Notes: a model not told the origin generated them from the letters alone. DNA of 54,446 nucleotides from Cycloclasticus sp. (GCA_012959695.1 DUCS01000043.1:1-54446), one strand, 5' to 3'; shown: positions 38,074-47,940, counted from the stretch's first letter. A program made the numbers and translations.

Positions 38074-40113
38074 TTGGGGAATAAACAAGCACAACCTATT
38101 AAGGCACTAGCCTGTTATGTTGGTTGCGCACTATTCATTATATCAAGCACCGTTAAAGCCGACGATCGTGACGGCTTGTCGTTTTTCAATGCCGATATTC
38201 CAGTCGTTTTATCTGCCACGCGGTTGGCTCAAACACAAACAGAAGCCCCCGCATCCATCACCGTTATTGACAGCCAGATGATTAAATTATCTGGCGCTAA
38301 AAATATTGCCGAAATTTTCCGCCTAGTGCCGGGCATGCACGTTGGTTATTACCGCGGTAACAGAGCGGTGGTTGGCTATCAGGGCATCAGCAGCGAATAC
38401 CCCCAAGGTGTTCAGGTTCTTATTGATGGAAAATCTGAATACAGTCCTTTATTCGGCGGCATTAATTGGGCTAACTTCCCATTACATATTGAAGATATCG
38501 AGCGAATTGAAGTCATTAGAGGCCCCAATAGCGCCACCTTTGGTGCTAACGCATTTCAAAGCGTCATTAGTATTACAACAACTCATGCCAACCAAATAAG
38601 CGGAAGCCAAATCAAAGCAACCTTGGGTGAACGGGGCTATGAAAGAACGTTTATAACCACTGCGCAGCAACTAGGTGATTTAGATTTTAGAATTAGCGCC
38701 AGTCATCTCGACGACAATGGCTATAAAAACAATGCCGACGATAACCGCCAAGACATGTTAACTGCTCGAGCAGACCTTAGCCTTACAGCACAAGACACGC
38801 TTCAACTATCTTTTGCCGCATTAAACACATTAAGAGAAACAGAAAACCCCTCAGACTCAACCGACCCAATAGACCCGTTGCGTAATCAAGACGAGTCACA
38901 TTACGCGATACACGGCAAATGGGAACACCTCATCGATCAGGACCAACATTTTTCCGCGCAGCTTTCTTATACTGTAATGAACAGTAAAGACAAATATACG
39001 ACTGATGCAAGTGCTTTATTTGGTCCAGGCGCTACTTTCTTTGCTGATCAAACTGCCGCGTATGACCGTTGGGATTTTGAATTTGAGCATTTACTCAAGC
39101 CAACTGAATCAACTCGCTTAGCGTGGGGAATTGGTCTACGGAGCGATCGTGTGACCTTGCCATTTTGGACTGGAACAAATAAAAAACACGACAACTCTCT
39201 GCAACGTATATTTGGCAACCTCGAATGGCGCACCACTGACAAACTCATCATTAACGCTGGGGTACTTTGGGAGCACAGTCAAATTGCAGGGGACAATGCG
39301 TCTCCACGTATTGCGTTTAACTACCTACTCACTCCACTCAATAGTATTCGTTTTATTGCCTCACATGCATTTAGGACACCTGTATTAGTTGAAAATAATT
39401 TTGATGCGAAGGCTGTTTTCCAAACCGGTTTAGGCGAAGTAAGTGTTCCCATTCTTTTAAATACAACAAATTATGTACAACCCGAAACGATTGATGCGAT
39501 TGAGCTCGGCTATCATGGAATCTTTTGGAATAACGAGTTAACCGTAGACATTAAATTATTTAGAAATGAATATAATCATTTAATTGACACCAATGATATG
39601 GATGCCATCAATGGCATAACGTTAAATGGCTTTCCAGTTCCAGACGGCCCTAATACACCCAACCCAATTGAAGTAAAGTTGTTAGATAACTATCATCACG
39701 CCGAAGTAAATGGCTATGAAATTGAAGTAAACTACCGCCCTAGCCAACAAAATTTACTGCACGTTGGATACAGCTACAACCACATTGCGAATAATGAAGG
39801 TGCTGAACGTATTGTCGAGTCCGTTCCGAAAGATACCTTTAACTTGTTAGCATCACATACCTTTAGAGATAACGCGTGGGCAAGCTTAGCTTTTTATTAC
39901 ACCGGCAGTATGGAATACAAAAACTCTGGTAACCCGCAAGGTCCGATGCGCCGGATAGATATCAACGCCGGCAAAACATTTAAAGTCTCCTCAAAACAAA
40001 AATTGGATATTAACCTGACGTTACAACTCGCGCTTGATAAAAACAAAGATTTCCTTAATGGCTTTAACCTCGATAACCGCGCTTTTATAGAAGCCAGTTA
40101 TACGTTTAATTAG
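38074..40113 (+). CDS. TonB-dependent receptor, first of three tandem copies
   Basis: This outer-membrane beta-barrel receptor would import an unknown ligand using TonB. The 679 residues include a signal peptide (about 1-29, ending STVKA), a TonB-box-like DIPVVLSATR, a plug domain (ASITVIDSQMIKLSGAKN, FRLVPGMHVGYYRG, VQVLIDGKSEYSPLFGG, DIERIEVIRGPNSATFGANA) and a barrel to the end. No N-terminal signalling (STN) domain is present. The start is TTG at 38074 with AAGG 8 bases upstream; no ATG precedes the signal peptide. The chain ends YTFN, without the usual final aromatic residue. It opens a plus-strand cluster running to the histidine kinase; ligand unknown. Confidence 0.9.
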   Translation: MGNKQAQPIKALACYVGCALFIISSTVKADDRDGLSFFNADIPVVLSATRLAQTQTEAPASITVIDSQMIKLSGAKNIAEIFRLVPGMHVGYYRGNRAVVGYQGISSEYPQGVQVLIDGKSEYSPLFGGINWANFPLHIEDIERIEVIRGPNSATFGANAFQSVISITTTHANQISGSQIKATLGERGYERTFITTAQQLGDLDFRISASHLDDNGYKNNADDNRQDMLTARADLSLTAQDTLQLSFAALNTLRETENPSDSTDPIDPLRNQDESHYAIHGKWEHLIDQDQHFSAQLSYTVMNSKDKYTTDASALFGPGATFFADQTAAYDRWDFEFEHLLKPTESTRLAWGIGLRSDRVTLPFWTGTNKKHDNSLQRIFGNLEWRTTDKLIINAGVLWEHSQIAGDNASPRIAFNYLLTPLNSIRFIASHAFRTPVLVENNFDAKAVFQTGLGEVSVPILLNTTNYVQPETIDAIELGYHGIFWNNELTVDIKLFRNEYNHLIDTNDMDAINGITLNGFPVPDGPNTPNPIEVKLLDNYHHAEVNGYEIEVNYRPSQQNLLHVGYSYNHIANNEGAERIVESVPKDTFNLLASHTFRDNAWASLAFYYTGSMEYKNSGNPQGPMRRIDINAGKTFKVSSKQKLDINLTLQLALDKNKDFLNGFNLDNRAFIEASYTFN

Positions 40114-40162
40114 ACATTACAAGGATGAGCACACAATTTAAAAATAACGAACCCGCTCCATT

Positions 40163-42220
40163 ATGAAAAAAAACAAAATAATAGCCATAATGTCATTTTT
40201 TGCATTCAGCGTGGTCACACCGTATGCCGTCGCTAATGAATTGTCTTTGTTTAACGATGAAATCCCTATCGTATTATCCGCCACACGTTTAGCGCAGCCG
40301 CAAACAGAAGCCCCTTCGTCCATCACCATTATCGACCGGAAGCTGATTAAAGTATCCGGTGCCAAAAGTATTCCCGAATTATTCCGGCTTGTTCCTGGCA
40401 TGCACGTCGCCTATTATCGAGGCAACACACCCGTCGTGGGCTACCAGGGCCTCAATGGTGAAAATCCGCAAGGCGTACAGGTTTTAATCGACGGACGCTC
40501 TGTATACAGCCCCCTATTTGGCGGCGTTGATTGGTCCAATATTCCCTTAGTCATTGAAGACATCGAAAGAATTGAAGTTATCCGTGGTGCAAATGGCTCA
40601 TCCTTCGGCTCTAACGCCTTCCAAGCTGTCGTGAACATAACCACTACGCACGCAGTACAGTCTAATGGTTTCGAAGTGAAAAGCACTGTGGGTGAGCGTG
40701 GCTACCAACGCACCTTACTAAAAGGCGGCATGTCATTTTCAGACATTGACTTTCGAATTAGCGCGTCACATATTGATGACAACGGCTACAAAGGCAATAG
40801 CGATGACACACGACAAGACTTACTTACATCACGTATTGACTACCAAATAACTTCAAACGACAACTTACAAGTTAATTTTGGCGTTGTTAATTCGCTTAAA
40901 CAGACTCACAAGCAAGGATCACTTACTGATCTTTTTGAACCCTTAAGGTACGTGGATGAATCTAACTACTCGCTTCACGCCAAATGGGAACACGTTATCT
41001 CAAACAAACACCAGTTCACTACACAGGCTTCTTATACACGTCATATCAGTAAAGACAAGGTTACATCGACGTTTGATACTGCTGACATTGGACTGGATTT
41101 CAGCTTAGGAAACGTCGTTTCTAATTTAAATTACACCAACTATTACGACCGTTACGATATTGAATTTGAGCACCAACTTCATTTAGCTGATTCCATACGT
41201 GCTTCTTGGGGTTTAGGCAATAGAAATGATCGTATTTCACAACCCTACTGGTTAGGTAATGAGCATACATTCGATAATTCTATTCAACGCGTTTTTGGTA
41301 ACCTTGAATGGAGACCAAGCGAAAAATTTATCATCAATGCCGGTGCTTTATGGGAACACAGTCAATTGTCTGGCGACCATGTATCTCCCAGGCTTGCAGT
41401 TAACTATTTATTAACGCCCTATCACAGTATGCGTTTATCTGTTTTACGCGCGACAAGAGCACCTGTGATAGCAGACAACAACTACAACACCGACGTTAGC
41501 CTTATATCCCTTGATGATCCAGGACGCGTCTTAACTCAGCCTATTTTTAGGTCCGTATCAGGCCTTGACCCTGAAACAGTCGATTCTCTTGAACTTGGTT
41601 ATCACGGTTTGTTTCTCAATAAATCACTTACACTTGACATCAAGCTCTATAGAAACGAGTACAACAAACTCATCGACACGACACATCCCGATAGTTCACC
41701 TGCAATTTTAACTTTTAACAACGTCGTGATTCCAGACCCAGACGACCTAGATATTGATTTCACCACATATACCTATGACAATCTTCATCATGCAAACATC
41801 AATGGTTTTGACATTGAAATAAATTATAGACCTGACAGTAACAACTTGCTTCATGCAGGCTATGCGTACAACCATACTAATGTGGGGCGAGTAGATGGCA
41901 ACAATGACATTAAAAATATACTTTTCTCTGTTCCCAAAGATATATTTAACATTCTTGCATCCCATACCTTCGATAACGCCTATTGGGTAAGTGCCGCTTT
42001 TTACTACACCGGCAGCATTGAATACCTAGACGCCGGCAACCCCGTTGGCCCCATGAGACGTTTGGATTTAAACGCTGGTAAGACATTCAATGTCGCGGAA
42101 GGCCAAACCATTGATGTAAATTTCACCTTGCAATTAGCACTCGACAAAAACAAAGATTTTCTGAAGGAATTTACGTTAGATAATCGCGCTTTTATAGAAC
42201 TTAGCTATGTTATTAATTAA
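40163..42220 (+). CDS. TonB-dependent receptor, second of three tandem copies
   Basis: The 685-residue protein is a close paralogue of the upstream receptor: same TonB-box-like EIPIVLSATR, same plug motifs (FRLVPGMHVAYYRGN, VQVLIDGRSVYSPLFGG, DIERIEVIRGANGSSFGSNA) and a very similar barrel end (LQLALDKNKDFL, LDNRAFIELSY). Signal peptide about residues 1-24 (ending AVA). It follows the first copy by 49 bases. The ribosome site is poor, but a 13-codon reading frame at 40125 ends in a TGA overlapping this ATG, so coupling is possible. The barrel loops differ most between copies, suggesting related but distinct ligands. Confidence 0.9.
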   Translation: MKKNKIIAIMSFFAFSVVTPYAVANELSLFNDEIPIVLSATRLAQPQTEAPSSITIIDRKLIKVSGAKSIPELFRLVPGMHVAYYRGNTPVVGYQGLNGENPQGVQVLIDGRSVYSPLFGGVDWSNIPLVIEDIERIEVIRGANGSSFGSNAFQAVVNITTTHAVQSNGFEVKSTVGERGYQRTLLKGGMSFSDIDFRISASHIDDNGYKGNSDDTRQDLLTSRIDYQITSNDNLQVNFGVVNSLKQTHKQGSLTDLFEPLRYVDESNYSLHAKWEHVISNKHQFTTQASYTRHISKDKVTSTFDTADIGLDFSLGNVVSNLNYTNYYDRYDIEFEHQLHLADSIRASWGLGNRNDRISQPYWLGNEHTFDNSIQRVFGNLEWRPSEKFIINAGALWEHSQLSGDHVSPRLAVNYLLTPYHSMRLSVLRATRAPVIADNNYNTDVSLISLDDPGRVLTQPIFRSVSGLDPETVDSLELGYHGLFLNKSLTLDIKLYRNEYNKLIDTTHPDSSPAILTFNNVVIPDPDDLDIDFTTYTYDNLHHANINGFDIEINYRPDSNNLLHAGYAYNHTNVGRVDGNNDIKNILFSVPKDIFNILASHTFDNAYWVSAAFYYTGSIEYLDAGNPVGPMRRLDLNAGKTFNVAEGQTIDVNFTLQLALDKNKDFLKEFTLDNRAFIELSYVIN

Positions 42221-42250
42221 CAGGACGTTACTTTTATAATTCGACAACAC

Positions 42251-44172
42251 ATGGATAAGCTAAATTCAATTTTCGCAGCCCTTGCAACGCTTCTTTTGTT
42301 AGCGAGCATACCAGCTGCGTCGTATGCTGAGCAGGACGGTATCTTTTTTGATAACCAGATTGTTCCTATCGTGCTGTCTGCGTCGAAATTACCGCAACTA
42401 CAGACAGAAGCAACTGCGAGTATTACGGTTATTGACCGAGCACTCATCAAAGCATCTGGCGTCACTCAAATACCAGAGTTATTTAGACTAGTACCGGGCA
42501 TGCAGGTAGGCAATGCCCGTGGTAATTTCCCTGTTGCTGCCTATCAAGGGTTAACCTCAGAATTCCCGCAAGGCGTACAGGTTGTCATTGATGGCACTTC
42601 CGTATACTCACCTATCTTTGGCGGCGTTATTTGGAGCACATTACCTATAGAGCTAGAAGACATCGAACGAATTGAGGTGGTTAGAGGGCCAAACAACGCC
42701 TCTTTTGGGGCCAATGCGTTTCAAGGCGTTATCAATATAACCACCACCCACGCATCGCAAGCAGCGGGGGTAAAAACTAGCCTTAGGGTGGATAACAACC
42801 AAGCTGAACGAGCTTTTTTTCGCTATGCCGGCGCGCAAGCTGATGGCCGATTAAATTACCGGCTTAGCCTATCCTCTGAGAAAAAAGAGGGTTATACAGA
42901 CTTTTCTGACGACTTCAGTAAAGATGCCTTATCAGGTCGCATCGACTACCGTGTTGATACACAAAATACATTCCAATTCAATTTCGCCACACTCGACTCT
43001 AAACGACAAACGCAAAACCCGAATCCATTATCTCCATTCATTCTTTTTGATCCCAAGCGCGACCGTAATGAATCCACGCAGTTTGCTCTAATAGCATGGG
43101 AACATCAAATCAATAACGGCGAACAAGTTCGCACACACTTGTCATATCATCACTTTGACGGCAAAGATAAATATAACGTGCCCGCCTTCGGAACGTTTAA
43201 CACTACCAGCGAATCAACAACTTGGGACCTTAATGCAGAACACATTCTAAAACTCAATACTGCACAACGTTTAGTTTGGGGTATTGGCGCCACACACGAA
43301 TCTGTTTACGCACCATTTAGAATCAACTCAAACAGCACTAAAACAAACACACGCGTTCGCCTTTTTGGCAACTTAGAGTCCCGTTTAACTGATCGCCTCA
43401 TTCTTAACACGGGCGGGCTGATCGAGCACGAACAAATATCGGGTATGAACGTTTCACCGCGCATGGCACTTAATTATTTAACCTCTCCTAATCATGCCTA
43501 TCGGATAACGGCCACAAAAGCATTTAGAACACCAGTGATCACCGAAGAAGCTCGAGATATCGCTTTATTTGGCGCAACATTGCAAGTCTCTACCGATAAT
43601 TTAAAACCTGAAACGGTCGTTTCATATGAAGCTGCGTATCACGGCATTTACCTGTTCAATACACTTAATACTGACGTGAAGTTATTTCACAATACTTACA
43701 AGCAGCTTATTAACAATGACATCAGCAATACACCCGATGTATTAGACAATATGGACAGCGCTAAGACGTACGGTGCTGAGTTTGAAATAAACTACCGACC
43801 TGACCGTAACAACATACTGCATGCTGGTTATGCGTTCACACATGTCAAGCAAGCCTCAGACGAGCGCTTAACGAGCTCAATACCTAAGCACAATTTCAAT
43901 TGCTCTTTTCGCACCAATACGACAATGGTTGGCGTGGTGGCATTGAGTATTACTACATGAGCAAGATGCAATACCTAGGGGGGCAAAACGATCCACAAGC
44001 CGCTTTTAAACGCCTAGACCTTGCAGCCGGAAAGCTTATTAAATTAGGCGGCAACCAGTCCATTGATATTAGCCTCAGTTTACAATTAGCTCTGAACAAA
44101 AATACCGATTTTCATGAGCGGGCTACAGCCGATAACCTCATCTACTTAGCGGTGGAATATCGTGCTCTTTAA
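42251..44172 (+). pseudogene. TonB-dependent receptor, third copy, frameshifted near 3' end
   Basis: The first frame codes 569 residues with signal peptide (about 1-26, ending SYA), TonB-box-like VPIVLSASK, and plug motifs FRLVPGMQVGNARGN, VQVVIDGTSVYSPIFGG and DIERIEVVRGPNNASFGANA. At about 43900 the frame breaks: one T appears missing in AATTTCAATTGCTC, and the barrel continues in the next frame (LLFSHQYDNGW, KRLDLAAGK, LQLALNKNTDF) to 44172. Restoring one base gives about 640 residues, collinear with the two upstream copies. As read, the protein loses the last strands of its barrel and would probably not assemble. This copy is the most diverged of the three. Sequencing error is the alternative. 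Confidence 0.85.
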
Positions 44173-45115
44173 TTCATCTCACACACTACGTTTTTATCGC
44201 TTATTGGTCATTACTGCCCTGCTTGTATTGCCCATTCATTCCTGGGCTTTAAATATAGCACTTGTTTATAACGAAGATAGCGGTTACCAACAGAGCTTTA
44301 TGGCTGAATTTGTCACCCAGGCTTCATCACACAACAAACTTAATATAACCAAAATGCCGGCGGCTTCATTGTCCATATCAGCTCTGAAAAACAAGCGCTT
44401 CGATACCATTGTCAACCTTGACAACGCGACCGGCGAAAAATTGATGGTTTCAAATTTAGCCACCAACACGTTCCATGCGCTAACCACACTAGCGCGTGCG
44501 AGAAGCTTTGCACCTTGTCTACCTAAATGCTCAAAAAGTCTTCCTCGACATCGGTTCTTTGTGCTTGATCAACCACCTGCTCGGCAGTTGCGCCTAATTC
44601 AACTCATTAGCCCATCCCTGACTAACATTGGCGTTATCGTTACCAACAAGTCTGTAACACAGCTAAAGCCCTTAATTCGGTTTGCTAAACAACATAAATT
44701 AACCATCAGTGAGCACATTACTAATTCCGACAATATGCGGTATCAAATTGATGACGTGTCTAAATCTTCGGATGTTATTTTGGCTGTCGCAGATACCGAC
44801 ATATACAATGTGTCGTCTCTTTCACAAATTCTCTTAACCAGTTATCGATACAGAACACCCATTATCGGTTTCTCTAAAGGGTTCATAAAAGCTGGTGCCA
44901 TAGCGGGCGTTGTTAGCAATATGCAGCAACTCACTAAACACCTTATAGAAAGCTTGGCATCTCCAGAGGTGCTGAAGAAAAATTTAAGCAATGTCGTGCA
45001 CCCTAAATACTTTAACGTCATTACCAATAGGAACGTCGCCAAGAGTTTAAACTTACACTTCGCAACCGACGACGAATTAAAAAAACAGTTAACCTCGTAT
45101 GAAGCTGCTCGATAG
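44162..45115 (+). CDS. Periplasmic ABC_sub_bind-type protein without transporter partners
   Basis: The 317-residue protein has a signal peptide (about 1-28, ending HSWA) and the two-lobed pattern of the ABC_sub_bind family: ALNIALVYNEDSGYQQSF, a central ARQLRLIQLISPSLTNIGVIVT, then SSDVILAVADTDIYN and RTPIIGFSKGFIKAGAIAGVVS. No lipobox is seen, so it is probably soluble in the periplasm. The start is GTG at 44162, overlapping the third receptor by 11 bases, with GGTGGA upstream. No ABC permease or ATPase lies nearby; instead the next gene, overlapping by 17 bases, is a histidine kinase. I infer a sensing rather than a transport role. Confidence 0.8.
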   Translation: MLFNSSHTLRFYRLLVITALLVLPIHSWALNIALVYNEDSGYQQSFMAEFVTQASSHNKLNITKMPAASLSISALKNKRFDTIVNLDNATGEKLMVSNLATNTFHALTTLARARSFAPCLPKCSKSLPRHRFFVLDQPPARQLRLIQLISPSLTNIGVIVTNKSVTQLKPLIRFAKQHKLTISEHITNSDNMRYQIDDVSKSSDVILAVADTDIYNVSSLSQILLTSYRYRTPIIGFSKGFIKAGAIAGVVSNMQQLTKHLIESLASPEVLKKNLSNVVHPKYFNVITNRNVAKSLNLHFATDDELKKQLTSYEAAR

Positions 45116-47453
45116 GCTGCAATTAAAAGACAAGCTGTTACTTCTGGGCGTCTTACCTCCTGCCGCTCTTGCTATTATTCTCGCTGTCTATTTTACCTCG
45201 ACACGTTTAAACGACATGTACGACTTAATCGATAAAACCAATGAGAACTTAGCCCGTTCAATAGCTGAGTCGAGCATCAGCGGCGTGTTCTCTGGAAATA
45301 TAGGCATGCTCAATTCGTTAATAAAAAAATCCTTAAACGAACCCGATATTATTTCCATTGAGATTACCAACAAAATAGGTTCCGTCCTTACCCAAGAAAC
45401 AACTCCGTTAGCAACAACTGCTTTAATTTTAAACCCACCTAAAAAAATCATACGGGCTATTAAACTGGAGCTTTTTGATCAAGAAGAAGAATTTGATGCC
45501 TTATTAACTGACGGTACAACAAGTAACAACCAGATTATTGGCTACGTCGTCCTCTCTCTTTCATATGACTCATTGAAAGACCGGCAACAAAACATTCTTT
45601 TGAACAGCTTTTATATTACGTTACTGCTTCTCGTTGGCATTGGCCTTATTGCAAGATACATCAGTCTGGCCATTGGGCAGCCCATACTTCAGTTGGCAGA
45701 CGACGTCAAAGACATTACTGCAGGGAACTACAGAGCACCCAGTATTCCTCCCAACAACAACGACGACGAAATTTCTATTCTCGCTAATGGCATCCACAAC
45801 ATGGCCATCGAAATCGGTGGGCACCAAAACCAGTTACAAAAAAAGATCAACGTCGCAACCCAAGAGTTAAGATTGCAAAACGAAAAACTTTTCGCTGCAC
45901 AAGAAAAAATCATCCGGGCCACTGAAGCTAAAACTCGGTTCATTTCTCATATCAGTCATGAAATACGTACGCCACTCAACGGAATCATTGGGTTTCTCGA
46001 AATCATCCAAAAAACCAAACTCGATAATGAGCAAAAGAAACTGGTAAACGCCTCACATTTATCGTCAAAAAACTTACATGTTATTATCAATGAAGTACTC
46101 GACTTAGCCCAACTTGAAGCAGGCAAAGTGATCGTTAACAAAACAAATTTCCAAGTCGAACAAATCGTGCAAGATACCCTCATGCTTCTAAACGCCCAAG
46201 CAGAAAAGAACGGCGTCTCCCTTGAATATCAACACGATAAAAACACACCAGATATTATTAACCAAGATGCCGTTAAATTCAGTCAGGTACTCATTAATCT
46301 AATTAGTAATGCGATTAAATTTAGTCCAAATTCCACCGTTAAAATTTCATCAAAAGCACACAAGCTTAAGAAAAACCAACTTGAATTTTGTGTTACCGAT
46401 GAAGGCATTGGCATAAGCGAAGGGGATAAGTCAAAGCTCTTCCAAGAGTTTTTCCAACTTGATAATTCAACCAAAGCACAAGGGACTGGTCTAGGCTTGG
46501 TTATCACAAAACATTTAATAAATGCTTTAGATGGAGAGATTAACGTCTCCAGTAAATTAGGCAAGGGCACTACATTTTGCTTCTCATTCCCATTTGGTGA
46601 TGAAAAAAATACTTACGACGCATTAAGCAAAACAACTGAAGTAAATAGTCCATTACCAGACTTATCGTCTAAACGCATACTGGTAGCCGATGATAATGAA
46701 ATTAACCGCCTACTGCTCGCTAACCTATTAGAAAGGCAATATGCCCAAGTAACTTGTGTAGAAGACGGTCAACAAGCAATAGACATAGCCGCTACGACGC
46801 CGTTTGATTTAATGCTATTGGATTTACGCATGCCATATAAAATGGGCAATGAAGCCTTAGATGAAATTCGAAATCAGCCTAACAACCCTAATTATAAAAC
46901 CCCTGCGGTTGCTATAACCGCTCATATTACATCGGGTGAAGAAAAGGCTCACCACATTAGCTCTTTCGACGGCTACCTGATAAAACCCATTGATCAGGCT
47001 CAATTTTTTTCATTAATCGATCAGCTTCTTAAAGAGCATGATTACGAAGAAAAACCGTTTATTTCTTCAATAAAACAAACGTCCACACTCACGACCAATC
47101 AATCTTTTGATTACAACATGGCGCAACACAGTATGAATGCAGATTCTGCTTTTATGTTAACCATGTTTGAAAAGTTTTTTGCTGAATTACCTGAACAAGG
47201 CACTCACATTTCTAACCTTATCAAACAAGATGAAAACTTAGAAGCAGCCGAAGCTGTTCATAAAATTAGCGGTTCAGCCGCGTATTGTGGAGCGCCTTTA
47301 CTCAGAAATATTTCCAAGCAATTAGAAACTGAATTAAGAAAAAACAACTCCATTTCCACCGCCGATTTACATCCCAAGTTTAATAACGAAATCCAAAAAT
47401 TATTAGCGAATAAAGAGCAAATACTCACCTCATTAAAAAAGCCCCTTGAATAA
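45099..47453 (+). CDS. Hybrid sensor histidine kinase (HAMP-HisKA-HATPase-REC-HPt)
   Basis: The 784-residue inner membrane kinase has TM1 at about 14-34, a periplasmic region of roughly 130 residues, TM2 at about 167-188, then a HAMP domain and coiled coil. The HisKA box FISHISHEIRTPLNG has phosphoacceptor H287. The ATPase domain shows NLISNAIKFSP (N box), DEGIGIS (G1) and GTGLGLVITKHL (G2). A receiver domain (about 525-645) has D531/D532, D575 (LLDLRMP), T607 and K629. A C-terminal HPt domain has H721 (AVHKISGSAAYC). This is the BarA/ArcB style phosphorelay layout. The final response regulator is not in the window. It is encoded with the periplasmic protein and receptors and likely reads their state. 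Confidence 0.93.
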   Translation: MKLLDRLQLKDKLLLLGVLPPAALAIILAVYFTSTRLNDMYDLIDKTNENLARSIAESSISGVFSGNIGMLNSLIKKSLNEPDIISIEITNKIGSVLTQETTPLATTALILNPPKKIIRAIKLELFDQEEEFDALLTDGTTSNNQIIGYVVLSLSYDSLKDRQQNILLNSFYITLLLLVGIGLIARYISLAIGQPILQLADDVKDITAGNYRAPSIPPNNNDDEISILANGIHNMAIEIGGHQNQLQKKINVATQELRLQNEKLFAAQEKIIRATEAKTRFISHISHEIRTPLNGIIGFLEIIQKTKLDNEQKKLVNASHLSSKNLHVIINEVLDLAQLEAGKVIVNKTNFQVEQIVQDTLMLLNAQAEKNGVSLEYQHDKNTPDIINQDAVKFSQVLINLISNAIKFSPNSTVKISSKAHKLKKNQLEFCVTDEGIGISEGDKSKLFQEFFQLDNSTKAQGTGLGLVITKHLINALDGEINVSSKLGKGTTFCFSFPFGDEKNTYDALSKTTEVNSPLPDLSSKRILVADDNEINRLLLANLLERQYAQVTCVEDGQQAIDIAATTPFDLMLLDLRMPYKMGNEALDEIRNQPNNPNYKTPAVAITAHITSGEEKAHHISSFDGYLIKPIDQAQFFSLIDQLLKEHDYEEKPFISSIKQTSTLTTNQSFDYNMAQHSMNADSAFMLTMFEKFFAELPEQGTHISNLIKQDENLEAAEAVHKISGSAAYCGAPLLRNISKQLETELRKNNSISTADLHPKFNNEIQKLLANKEQILTSLKKPLE

Positions 47454-47462
47454 CAAGAGGCT
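47434..47462 (-). terminator. Terminator for the minus-strand membrane protein gene, overlapping the kinase end
   Basis: AGCCCCTTG (47440-47448) pairs, with one mismatch, with CAAGAGGCT (47454-47462) around a 5-base loop. On the minus strand TTTTTT follows, making a good terminator for the gene at 47491-47940. The kinase stop codon (47451-47453) lies in the loop. On the plus strand the T tail is broken (TTCTC), so it may work weakly there. Confidence 0.8.
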
Positions 47463-47490
47463 TCTCTCAAACTTATTACTGATCTTACTT

Positions 47491-47940
47491 CTAAGGCCAC
47501 CAATGTTTTAAGTGAGACAAATCTTTACCCCAACCAACATACGCTGTAGCCATACCGAAGAACATATAAAACAATATTTCACCCGTATTTAAACTCAATA
47601 ACGTAGTCACGGGAGTCATATCTGACAATCCATATGCTGCAATAATAATGCAAAGTGGTCCGACTACTTGATTTGCCATTCGAGCATAAGAACTGTCGAA
47701 CAACAACACCGACGCGAGTAAAAACATACCTGAAACAATATGACCCGCATTTTGAAGTGGTGATAATACAAAGAACAAGAATTGCTCACCTGCATAAGGA
47801 ATACCTATAACACCTAAGGCTATTAAAAAGAAGCCGATATACTTTGCATATTCAATATTAACCTTATGATGATTTTCCCACAAACATTGCACACCTTCTT
47901 CAACATGCATGTGTGTGTGACGCTCGACTGTAGTACCCAT
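47491..47940 (-). CDS. Small four-helix membrane protein of unknown function
   Basis: The 149-residue protein has a histidine-rich N-terminus (ERHTHMHVEEG, ENHHK) and about four membrane helices (roughly 33-51, 54-80, 88-110, 120-138). The pattern LSPLQNAGHIVSGMFLLAS, then LSLNTGEILFYMFFGMATAYVGW, loosely resembles DUF4383-like proteins, which is a weak comparison. A strong Shine-Dalgarno (AGGAGGTATCTC) precedes the ATG and a terminator follows, so it seems an expressed single-gene unit. The N-terminal histidines might bind metal; nothing shows that directly. Confidence 0.75.
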   Translation of the reverse strand: MGTTVERHTHMHVEEGVQCLWENHHKVNIEYAKYIGFFLIALGVIGIPYAGEQFLFFVLSPLQNAGHIVSGMFLLASVLLFDSSYARMANQVVGPLCIIIAAYGLSDMTPVTTLLSLNTGEILFYMFFGMATAYVGWGKDLSHLKHWWP

